Assembly: GCA_905215465.1 (NCBI GenBank)
Contig: CAJMPT010000055.1
Span: 1-8,933, forward strand
DNA from: an uncultured bacterium
GTDB taxonomy: Bacteria; Actinomycetota; Coriobacteriia; Coriobacteriales; Atopobiaceae
DNA length: 8,933 nt
Direction of reading: 5' to 3'
Shown: positions 1 through 5,338 of the stretch, piece after piece
Layout: every line of letters begins with the position of its first letter
How positions within the stretch are numbered: position 1 is the stretch's first letter
Program-made: the position numbers and the translations under genes
The notes under the pieces: model-generated
What the model was told of the DNA's origin: nothing
What the model saw: only the letters and a program-made list of their open reading frames with translations
Databases searched by the model: none

Positions 1-2
1 GA

Positions 3-116
3 TTGATGAAGCCTCCGCAGCGGTACGTCTGGAGCACTCCAAAGCACCGGAGGGCTTACAGCAGCGGAGAGAAGATCATTGAGGCCCTTGGCTTCAGGTC
101 GAGGAACATGGGGTGA
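3..116 (+). CDS. C-terminal tail of an upstream ORF (possibly comM/yifB), cut by the window edge
   Basis: An open frame enters from the left edge and stops at TGA 114-116, four bases before the dprA ATG. About 30 of its 37 codons end in G or C, as in the real genes here. The competing frame that stops at 80-82 has only about half GC-ending codons, so this frame is the likelier coding one. The tail ends EALGFRSRNMG. That resembles the HVxEALGFR-type end of ComM/YifB Mg-chelatase-like ATPases, which often lie just upstream of dprA. However, the preceding residues (for example RYVWSTPKHRRAY) do not show the ARTIADL motif expected in ComM. Identity is therefore open; it may be a divergent ComM end, a frameshifted copy or another protein. 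The direction and stop are better supported than the function. Confidence 0.4.
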   Translation: MMKPPQRYVWSTPKHRRAYSSGEKIIEALGFRSRNMG

Positions 117-120
117 TGGC

Positions 121-1014
121 ATGGGCAGATTGAACGGACCCAGGTGGGAGCTGAGGCCGGGCATGGAGGGCTACCCCCAGAGCCTCATGGACCTGCAGAA
201 GCCCCCAGAACTCCTGCGTGGCATCGGGGACAAGGACGTGCTCTCGACCCCCTGCCTGGCGGTCATTGGGGCCAGGAGGGCCACGCCGTACGGCATCGCG
301 GCCGCCGAGCTCGCGGGGCGGGTTGCGGCCGAATGCGGCGTGACGGTGGTCTCGGGCGGGGCCATGGGGTGCGACTATGCCGCCGGGATGGCGGCCTCAG
401 CCGCAGGCGGCCGCACCGTCGTGGTTGCGGGTACGGGAGCGGACGTTCCATACCCCGCGTCTTCGACCCCGGTGTTCCAGGCAGCGGCCGACTCGGGGGC
501 CGTCATATCGCTCGAGCGCTGGGGCCAGGAACCTAGACGCTACGCCTTCCCAAAGAGGAACGTCGTGGTTGCCGCACTCAGCCGCGTGCTCGTCATCACG
601 GAGGCAAGCCAGGTCTCGGGCACCATGTCCACCGCCGACTCTGCCCTTGAGCTGGGACGTGTTCTCTACGCAATACCTGGCTCGATCTTCTCGCCAAACT
701 CGTCCGGGACAAACAGGCTGGCGGCCGAGGGGGCCCGCATTATTCCTGACGAGGCCTCGCTGGAGCTTGCCATATCCATGGACTTCGGCGTGGCGAGGTT
801 CTGCTCGCGGCAAGAGCGAGCCTTCGCGGGCCCCGTGCTCTCGGCACTCGTGGCCTGCCCCTCGAGGCCCGACGAGCTTGCAGCCCGCCTCAACGAGGAC
901 GTGCTCACGCTCCTGAAGACCTTGACCGAGCAGGAGGCCCGCGGTCTTGTGGAGCGTTTGCCCGACGGTCGATACTCGCCGACCAAGGCCTACCTCTTGG
1001 GGCAAAATGGGTGA
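121..1014 (+). CDS. dprA: DNA-processing protein DprA (Smf)
   Basis: DprA is a cytoplasmic ssDNA-binding protein that loads RecA onto incoming single strands during natural transformation; it is also widespread in species not known to be competent. The 297-residue product shows the Rossmann-like DprA core: GARRATPYG (residues 50-58), SGGAMGCD (78-85), an AGTGADVPYP stretch (103-112), FPKRN (143-147) and a conserved SGT...ALELGR region (166-180). Residues about 236-290 form the usual C-terminal winged-helix-like region. ATG 121 is preferred over the upstream in-frame TTG 79 because the first conserved block, WELRPG, begins at residue 9 and the upstream ORF ends at 116. The nearest purine-rich SD (GAGGA, 101-105) is rather far away, so the start is moderately certain. 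In the SGxARGxD motif the usual Arg is Met82, a notable substitution. The stop precedes the trmFO start by 38 bases. Confidence 0.93.
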   Translation: MGRLNGPRWELRPGMEGYPQSLMDLQKPPELLRGIGDKDVLSTPCLAVIGARRATPYGIAAAELAGRVAAECGVTVVSGGAMGCDYAAGMAASAAGGRTVVVAGTGADVPYPASSTPVFQAAADSGAVISLERWGQEPRRYAFPKRNVVVAALSRVLVITEASQVSGTMSTADSALELGRVLYAIPGSIFSPNSSGTNRLAAEGARIIPDEASLELAISMDFGVARFCSRQERAFAGPVLSALVACPSRPDELAARLNEDVLTLLKTLTEQEARGLVERLPDGRYSPTKAYLLGQNG

Positions 1015-1040
1015 GCTGTCTATCCCGCCTGGGCGGGGGA

Positions 1041-1046
1041 AGGAGG
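1041..1046 (+). promoter_or_regulatory. Ribosome binding site that fixes the trmFO start
   Basis: AGGAGG lies 6 bases before ATG 1053. It selects this codon over the in-frame GTG at 1011, which overlaps the dprA stop but has only a weak GGGG-type SD. The GTG start would add 14 residues ahead of the FAD-binding glycine motif, which normally sits at the extreme N-terminus in this family. Confidence 0.85.
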
Positions 1047-1052
1047 AGCCGC

Positions 1053-2378
1053 ATGGACGGGCTCGTTACTGTGGTTGGGGCGGGCCTCGCGGGCTCCGAG
1101 TGCGCGCTGCAGCTGGCGAGAAGGGGCGTGCGCGTCCGCCTTTTCGAGCAGAGGCCGACCGCGGCCTCGCCTGCGCACCACACCGACCGCTTTGCGGAGC
1201 TTGTGTGCTCGAACTCCCTCAAGTCCATGAAGCCCGAGACCGCGGCTGGCCTGCTCAAGTCCGAGCTCACCAAGATGGGAAGCGCCCTTCTTAAGGTCGC
1301 GCGCCAGACAAGCGTCCCCGCCGGAGGCGCCCTCGCCGTCAACCGCGAGGAGTTCTCAACCAAGGTGACCGAGCTTGTGGAGGCGGAGCCCCTCATCGAG
1401 GTGGTGCGCGAGGAGGTCCGCTCCATCCCGGAGGGCCCCTGCGTCATTGCCGCCGGGCCGCTGTGCTCCGACGCCCTCTTCCAGGCGGTGTCTGCTGTCG
1501 TAGGCAGAGACGCCATGTCGTTCTATGACGCCGCCGCGCCCATCGTGGATGCGGACTCCCTTGACCGCAGCGTCATCTTCAAGCAGTCCCGCTACGAGGA
1601 GGGGGGATCGGGCGACTACCTCAACTGCCCCATGAGCAAGGACGAGTACGACGCCTTCCTTAAGGCCCTTCTCTCCGCCGAGCGCGTCATAGCGAGGGAC
1701 TTCGAGCAGGCCGACCTCTTCTGCGCCTGCCAACCGGTGGAGGAGGTCGCCCGAACGGGTTACAAGTCCCTCTGCTTTGGCGCGCTCAAGCCCGTGGGCC
1801 TCACCGACCCCAGGACGGGACGGCGCCCCTGGGCGGCCGTGCAGCTCAGGGCCGAGAATGCGGCTCACACGGCCTACAACCTCGTGGGATTCCAGACCAA
1901 CCTCACCTGGCCCGAGCAGCGGCGCGTCTTCCGCATGGTCCCGGGCCTCGGGGAGGCCGAATTCCTCCGCTACGGCGTCATGCACCGTAACTCCTTCGTG
2001 GACGCCCCGCACGTCCTCGACCGCACCTTTGCCATTCCGGGGACCGGCGTGCGCCTTGCCGGGCAGATCACGGGCACGGAGGGCTACGTGGAGGCCATCG
2101 CGTCGGGCCTCCTTGCGGCGCTCAATACGTACGCGGACCTCACCGGTGCCGCCCCCGTGAGCCTTCCCGTGACGGGCGCCCTGGGGTCTCTTGCGGCCTA
2201 CGCCACAGATCCTGCAACCAAGGACTACCAGCCCATGCACGTCAACTACGGCATCGTCCCGCCCATCGAGCTGTCCGGCAGGGTCTCAAAGACCCAGAAG
2301 CGCGAGGCGCTCGCCGCCAGGGCCGCAGCCGACCTTGACGCCTACCTGGCCAGCCGCCCGGAGCTCTTCTCGCTGTGA
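1053..2378 (+). CDS. trmFO: Methylenetetrahydrofolate-tRNA-(uracil-54-C5)-methyltransferase TrmFO
   Basis: TrmFO is a cytoplasmic FAD- and folate-dependent enzyme that methylates U54 in the T-loop of tRNAs, taking its carbon from methylenetetrahydrofolate rather than SAM. The 441-residue length fits the family. The N-terminal FAD dinucleotide motif GAGLAGSE is at residues 9-16. The signature ELVCSNSLK places a conserved Cys at residue 52, matching Cys53 of the B. subtilis enzyme, and a second conserved Cys falls at residue 226 in CQPVEEV, matching Cys226. The blocks ALKPVGLTDPRTGRRP, AYNLVGFQTNLTW and AGQITGTEGYVEA are family-typical, the last near the C-terminal FAD site. Its stop overlaps the xer GTG by four bases, implying translational coupling. 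An extra cysteine at 224 gives a C-A-C pattern beside the catalytic one. Confidence 0.96.
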   Translation: MDGLVTVVGAGLAGSECALQLARRGVRVRLFEQRPTAASPAHHTDRFAELVCSNSLKSMKPETAAGLLKSELTKMGSALLKVARQTSVPAGGALAVNREEFSTKVTELVEAEPLIEVVREEVRSIPEGPCVIAAGPLCSDALFQAVSAVVGRDAMSFYDAAAPIVDADSLDRSVIFKQSRYEEGGSGDYLNCPMSKDEYDAFLKALLSAERVIARDFEQADLFCACQPVEEVARTGYKSLCFGALKPVGLTDPRTGRRPWAAVQLRAENAAHTAYNLVGFQTNLTWPEQRRVFRMVPGLGEAEFLRYGVMHRNSFVDAPHVLDRTFAIPGTGVRLAGQITGTEGYVEAIASGLLAALNTYADLTGAAPVSLPVTGALGSLAAYATDPATKDYQPMHVNYGIVPPIELSGRVSKTQKREALAARAAADLDAYLASRPELFSL

Positions 2379-3295
2379 CGGAGGCGGCGGTGAGGGGCCT
2401 GCTGCCCGAGGCGTCGAGCTACCTCACGCACCTACGGCGCTCCGGGACGGTCTCGCAGAACACGCTCAGGGCCTACTCCGAGGACCTCCTCGGGCTGAGC
2501 GGGTGGCTGGAGTCGCGCGACCTCTCCGTTGCCGACCTGGACCACGCAAGACTCAGGGCCTACCTGGGAGACCTCGTGAGGGCGGGCTATTCGGAGCGCA
2601 CCATCAACCGGAGGCTCTCCTCAACGAGGGGCTTTCTCCTCTGGCTTGCGCGCGAGGGGGTGGCCGTCGGCGCCGGAGTGGGCGCCATCTCGGGCCGCAA
2701 GCTCTCGTCTCGGCTGCCCAGGACCATGTCCGACGCGGACGCTGCCCGTCTCATAGACAGCTGCGACGGCACCCCAAAGGGCTTGCGAGACCGTGCCCTG
2801 CTGGAGCTCCTCTACGCCACGGGTGCCCGCATCTCAGAGGCATCGGCCCTTGACGTGGGCGACGTCGACCTTTCCCTGGAGCAGGCGCGCCTCTTTGGCA
2901 AGGGTTCCAAGGAGCGCATCGTGCCCCTCTACGCCTCGGCTGCAAGGGCGGTAGGGGACTACCTTGAGTCCGGCAGGCCTCACCTCCTGCGGCCGGGCGG
3001 CGAGAAGGACGCACTCTTCCTCTCCTCCCGCGGCAACCGCATGAGCGCGGCCGCCCTGAGGAACGCCTTCGAGGCACACGTGACGGCAGCCGGGCTTGAC
3101 CCCGCGCTCACCCCTCACGCCATGAGGCACACCTTTGCCACCGAGCTTCTGAGCGGTGGTGCCGACCTGAGATCTGTCCAGGAGCTTCTCGGCCACGAGA
3201 GCCTCTCCACGACGCAGATCTACACGCACCTCTCCGTGGAGGGGCTCAAGGCGGCCGCCCGCTCCGCCCACCCGCGGTCGGGCAACGCCAAATGA
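2375..3295 (+). CDS. xerC: Tyrosine recombinase, XerC/XerD type
   Basis: Xer recombinases resolve chromosome dimers at dif sites near the terminus, acting with FtsK at the septum. The 306-residue protein has an N-terminal SAM-like core-binding domain (about residues 10-95) and a C-terminal catalytic domain. All catalytic residues are visible: Arg152 (ATGARISE), Lys176 (GKGSKER), His248 and Arg251 (HAMRHTFAT), His274 (LLGHESLSTTQ) and nucleophile Tyr283 (QIYTH). Full length and an intact active site argue for a housekeeping Xer rather than a phage integrase, and xerC next to trmFO is a familiar order in Firmicutes. XerC versus XerD cannot be settled from one gene. GTG 2375 overlaps the trmFO stop (GTGA) with GGAG 11 bases upstream. 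An alternative GTG at 2390 has GGAGG 5 bases upstream and would remove five residues. Confidence 0.92.
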   Translation: MTEAAVRGLLPEASSYLTHLRRSGTVSQNTLRAYSEDLLGLSGWLESRDLSVADLDHARLRAYLGDLVRAGYSERTINRRLSSTRGFLLWLAREGVAVGAGVGAISGRKLSSRLPRTMSDADAARLIDSCDGTPKGLRDRALLELLYATGARISEASALDVGDVDLSLEQARLFGKGSKERIVPLYASAARAVGDYLESGRPHLLRPGGEKDALFLSSRGNRMSAAALRNAFEAHVTAAGLDPALTPHAMRHTFATELLSGGADLRSVQELLGHESLSTTQIYTHLSVEGLKAAARSAHPRSGNAK

Positions 3296-3309
3296 CCACA
3301 AATGGGCAC

Positions 3310-3339
3310 TCGACAGGCCAAATCTGTTGTTGCTATAAT
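3310..3339 (+). promoter_or_regulatory. Sigma-70-type extended -10 promoter for rpsB-tsf
   Basis: The -35 candidate TCGACA (3310-3315) differs from the TTGACA consensus at one base. An 18-bp spacer follows, then a perfect TATAAT (3334-3339) preceded by TGC at 3331-3333, the extended -10 element. Predicted transcription starts near 3346. Such a near-consensus promoter suits highly expressed ribosomal genes. The box begins 38 bases after the xer stop, in the first AT-rich patch of the window. Confidence 0.85.
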
Positions 3340-3345
3340 CGCTGC

Positions 3346-3498
3346 TTGCTGTGCGCACGCATGGCGTGCCGCGTACCAGCGCGGCATCACATCACACACG
3401 CGTGACGACCCGCTCGCCATGGTGCCCAGGACTAAAGCCAGGTCCGGGGTGGCGCTCCGGGGATGACATCGCGCGGAGGACAAACCAGGAGGTTTACC
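3346..3498 (+). promoter_or_regulatory. Structured rpsB mRNA leader with competing hairpins
   Basis: The predicted 5' leader is about 150 nt. Hairpin A pairs GCACGC (3355-3360) with GCGTGC (3364-3369) around a 3-base loop. Hairpin B pairs TGCCGCG (3367-3373) with CGCGGCA (3380-3386) around a 6-base loop. A and B share 3367-3369 and cannot coexist. If B forms, CATGGCG (3360-3366) can pair with CGCCATG (3415-3421) and stack directly on it, making a closed junction. Further down, CCGGGG (3444-3449) can pair with CTCCGG (3455-3460) just ahead of the ribosome site. S2 autoregulates its operon through the leader in E. coli; a similar role here is inference only. Confidence 0.5.
3487..3493 (+). promoter_or_regulatory. 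Strong ribosome binding site for rpsB
   Basis: AGGAGGT lies 5 bases before ATG 3499. It rules out the upstream in-frame ATG at 3463, which has no well-placed SD and would add 12 residues before the conserved S2 N-terminus. A second SD-like GGAGGA sits at 3475-3480. Confidence 0.9.
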
Positions 3499-4242
3499 AT
3501 GGCTGCTAAGATTACCATCCAGACCCTGCTTGACGCCGGTTGCCACTACGGCCACCAGACCCGTCGCTGGAACCCCAAGATGAAGTCCTACATCTTTGGT
3601 GAGCGCAACGGCATCTACATCCTCGACCTCAAGCAGACCATGCTCGGCGCCGACAAGGCCTACACCTTCCTGAAGGAGACCGCTGCCAAGGGCGGCAAGA
3701 TCCTCTTCGTCGGCACCAAGAAGCAGGCCCAGGAGCCTGTCGCCACCCAGGCCCAGCGCTGCGGCATGCCCTACATCAACCAGCGTTGGCTCGGCGGCAT
3801 GCTCACCAACTTCGTGACCATGCGCTCCCGCATCAATCGCATGGAGGAGCTCGAGGCCATGGTCGAGGACGGCCGCATGGCCACCCTGCCCAAGAAGGAG
3901 CAGGCCGTGCTGGGCAAGGAGCTCTCCAAGCTCCAGACCAACCTCGGTGGCGTCCGCGACATGACCGCCCTGCCGCAGGCCATCTTCGTCGTTGACTCCA
4001 AGCGCGAGGAGATTGGCATCCGCGAGGCCAACCGCCTGCACATCCCCGTCGTCTCCCTGCTGGACACCAACTCCGACCCCGACGTGGTCGAGTACGGCAT
4101 CCCCGCCAACGACGACGCCATCCGCTCCGTTTCCCTCATGTGCGAGCTTGCCGCCGACGCCGTCCTGGCCGGCACCGGCAAGGAGCAGATCTCCGCTGAG
4201 GAGATGGCCGCCCCTGCCGCTGAGGCTCCCGCTGCCGAGTAG
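3499..4242 (+). CDS. rpsB: 30S ribosomal protein S2
   Basis: S2 is a late-binding small-subunit protein at the head-body junction, needed for S1 docking in many bacteria. The 247-residue product carries the family blocks: TLLDAGCHYGHQTRRWNPKM (residues 9-28), IYILDLKQT (39-47), FVGTKKQA (70-77), NQRWLGGMLTN (94-104), LLDTNSDPD (187-195) and IPANDDAIRS (201-210). Beyond about residue 230 the tail is short and rich in Ala, Glu and Pro, as in many S2 proteins. Codons are strongly C-ending, as in highly expressed genes. It is the first gene after a near-consensus promoter and precedes tsf by 47 bases, the classic rpsB-tsf operon. The start is set by AGGAGGT five bases upstream. Confidence 0.98.
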   Translation: MAAKITIQTLLDAGCHYGHQTRRWNPKMKSYIFGERNGIYILDLKQTMLGADKAYTFLKETAAKGGKILFVGTKKQAQEPVATQAQRCGMPYINQRWLGGMLTNFVTMRSRINRMEELEAMVEDGRMATLPKKEQAVLGKELSKLQTNLGGVRDMTALPQAIFVVDSKREEIGIREANRLHIPVVSLLDTNSDPDVVEYGIPANDDAIRSVSLMCELAADAVLAGTGKEQISAEEMAAPAAEAPAAE

Positions 4243-4255
4243 CTCCCAAGGAGCT
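4241..4255 (+). repeat. Perfect short hairpin at the rpsB stop codon
   Basis: AGCTCC (4241-4246) and GGAGCT (4250-4255) form a 6-bp perfect inverted repeat with a 3-base loop CAA, beginning inside the TAG stop at 4240-4242. No T-run follows, so it is not a standard intrinsic terminator. It could tune S2:EF-Ts mRNA ratios as an mRNA processing or stability element; this is inference. Confidence 0.5.
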
Positions 4256-4289
4256 GTCCGTATAACCACGTTCTAAAGAGGAGTGCAAA

Positions 4290-5165
4290 ATGGCTCAGAT
4301 TACCGCCGCCCTCGTCAAGCAGCTTCGCGAGATGACCGACTCCCCCATGATGGAGTGCAAGAAGGCCCTCGTCGAGGCTGACGGCGACATCGAGAAGGCT
4401 GTCGACGTCCTGCGCACCATGGGCATCGCCAAGGCTGTCAAGCGCGCTGGCCGCGACACCAACGAGGGCACCATCGCCACCTACGTCTCCGAGGACGGCA
4501 AGACCGGCGCCATCCTGGAGCTCTCCTGCGAGACCGACTTCGTCGGCACCAACCCCAAGTTCACCGGCTTTGCCGCTGACCTTGCCAAGGTCGTCGCCGA
4601 GGAGAACCCCGCCGACGTCGAGGCCCTTAAGGCCTGTCCGATGAACGGCGAGACCGTTGACTCCGCCCTCACCGAGATGATTCACGTCATCGGTGAGAAC
4701 ATGAAGGTCCTGCGTTTCCAGCGCGTCGCCGTCGAGAACGGCGCCATGACTGGCTACATCCACCTCGGTGGCAAGCTGGCCGACATCGTCGTCTGCGAGT
4801 TCTCCAAGCCCGAGACCGCCGAGTCCGACGAGTTCAAGACCTTCGCCCACGACGTCGCCATGCACGTCGCCGCAACCGGCCCCGTCGCCACCACGCGCGA
4901 GGACGTGCCCGCCGCCACCGTCGAGCACGAGATGAGCATCTACAAGGCTCAGGCCGCCGAGTCCGGCAAGCCCGAGGCCATCCAGGAGCGCATGGCCCAG
5001 GGTCGCCTGGAGAAGTACTTCAAGGAGTTCGTCCTGTGCGAGCAGGAGTTCGTCAAGGACTCCTCCGTCACCATCGAGGGCCTCGCCAAGAAGGTCTCCA
5101 AGTCCCTCGGCGATGACATCAAGGTCAAGAGCTTCGTCCTCTATCGCTTTGGTGAGGAGGCCTAG
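4290..5165 (+). CDS. tsf: Translation elongation factor Ts
   Basis: EF-Ts is the cytoplasmic guanine-nucleotide exchange factor that regenerates EF-Tu-GTP. The 291-residue product begins with the N-terminal UBA-like domain (LVKQLREMTDSPMMECKKAL, residues 8-27). The EF-Tu-contacting TDFV motif follows at 82-85, and the dimerisation/core region includes VIGENMKVLRFQ at 133-144. The C-terminal part carries QERMAQGRLEKYFKEFVLCEQEFV, typical of long EF-Ts. ATG 4290 is set by AAAGAGGAG six bases upstream. It lies 47 bases after rpsB and is followed by an intrinsic terminator, so rpsB and tsf form a two-gene unit from the 3310 promoter. Codon choice is highly biased, like rpsB. Confidence 0.98.
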   Translation: MAQITAALVKQLREMTDSPMMECKKALVEADGDIEKAVDVLRTMGIAKAVKRAGRDTNEGTIATYVSEDGKTGAILELSCETDFVGTNPKFTGFAADLAKVVAEENPADVEALKACPMNGETVDSALTEMIHVIGENMKVLRFQRVAVENGAMTGYIHLGGKLADIVVCEFSKPETAESDEFKTFAHDVAMHVAATGPVATTREDVPAATVEHEMSIYKAQAAESGKPEAIQERMAQGRLEKYFKEFVLCEQEFVKDSSVTIEGLAKKVSKSLGDDIKVKSFVLYRFGEEA

Positions 5166-5190
5166 TCCTTCCACCCATCAGGGTCTCTTC

Positions 5191-5222
5191 GGAGCCGGCG
5201 GCACTTGTCGCCGGCTTCTTTT
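5191..5222 (+). terminator. Intrinsic terminator after tsf
   Basis: AGCCGGCG (5193-5200) pairs perfectly with CGCCGGCT (5209-5216) around an 8-base loop. The stem can extend by a G-U and a G-C pair on the outside (5191-5192 with 5217-5218). A T-rich run (5216-5222, one C) follows. It lies 26 bases after the tsf stop and separates rpsB-tsf from the pyrH operon. Confidence 0.9.
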
Positions 5223-5274
5223 GTATGTGGATGATGCCCGCCTGACGCACGGGGGCGGCCTGCGGCATGCCGTC

Positions 5275-5283
5275 TGCTAAAAT
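5275..5283 (+). promoter_or_regulatory. Extended -10 promoter for the pyrH operon
   Basis: TGC (5275-5277) directly precedes TAAAAT (5278-5283), five of six matches to TATAAT, giving an extended -10. No convincing -35 hexamer is seen 16-18 bp upstream, which is GC-rich, so the promoter may rely on the extended -10 or on an activator. Predicted start near 5290. It sits directly downstream of the tsf terminator, where a new promoter is expected. Confidence 0.65.
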
Positions 5284-5288
5284 CATAG

Positions 5289-5304
5289 GGATGCAAATGC
5301 ATCC
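5289..5304 (+). promoter_or_regulatory. Palindrome at the predicted pyrH transcription start (operator or 5' hairpin)
   Basis: GGATGCA (5289-5295) and TGCATCC (5298-5304) are perfect 7-base inverted halves separated by AA. The element starts where transcription should begin, 6 bases after the -10 box. As DNA it would suit a dimeric repressor. As RNA it would form a 6-bp stem with an AAAU loop at the very 5' end of the message. The sequence shows the symmetry; either function is inference. Confidence 0.55.
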
Positions 5305-5328
5305 ATCTTTTGCAGTTTTCGAGCGAGT

Positions 5329-5333
5329 GGAGG
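5329..5333 (+). promoter_or_regulatory. Ribosome binding site that fixes the TTG start of pyrH
   Basis: GGAGG is 5 bases before TTG 5339. The in-frame ATG codons at 5267, 5291 and 5297 lack an SD; the first lies upstream of the -10 box and the other two within the palindrome. The family N-terminus (YKRVLLKLSGEAL) also fits a start at 5339. Confidence 0.88.
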
Positions 5334-5338
5334 TTGGC

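Noticed and set aside
2..82. Alternative open frame at the left edge ending at TGA 80-82
   Set aside because: Only about half of its codons end in G or C, against about 80% for the frame ending at 116, so it does not look coding for this genome.
2375..3295. The tyrosine recombinase as the integrase of a mobile element
   Set aside because: No attachment-site repeats, tRNA gene or phage genes are nearby; its size and position between trmFO and rpsB fit a housekeeping Xer.
3361..3405. A 14-codon ATG reading frame (MACRVPARHHITHA) in the rpsB leader as a regulatory leader peptide
   Set aside because: There is no Shine-Dalgarno sequence before its ATG, which lies about 15 bases from the predicted transcript start and inside the hairpin region. 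Three scattered histidines are weak evidence for an attenuator in a ribosomal operon.
3463..3498. In-frame ATG 12 codons upstream of rpsB as the true start
   Set aside because: It lacks a well-placed SD, while ATG 3499 has AGGAGGT at ideal spacing and begins the conserved S2 N-terminus.
4261..4266. TATAAC before tsf as an internal promoter
   Set aside because: No -35-like sequence lies at suitable spacing, and the preceding bases do not make an extended -10.
3771..5174. Long minus-strand open frame (467 codons) opposite rpsB-tsf, and similar long antisense frames opposite the other genes
   Set aside because: These are shadows produced by strong C-ending codon bias in a high-GC genome. Their translations are low-complexity (Gly, Leu, Asp, Val) with no recognisable domain, while the + strand genes are fully conserved families.
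5267..5338. A longer pyrH starting at ATG 5267
   Set aside because: That ATG lies upstream of the predicted -10 box and transcription start, has no SD, and adds 24 residues not expected in the family.
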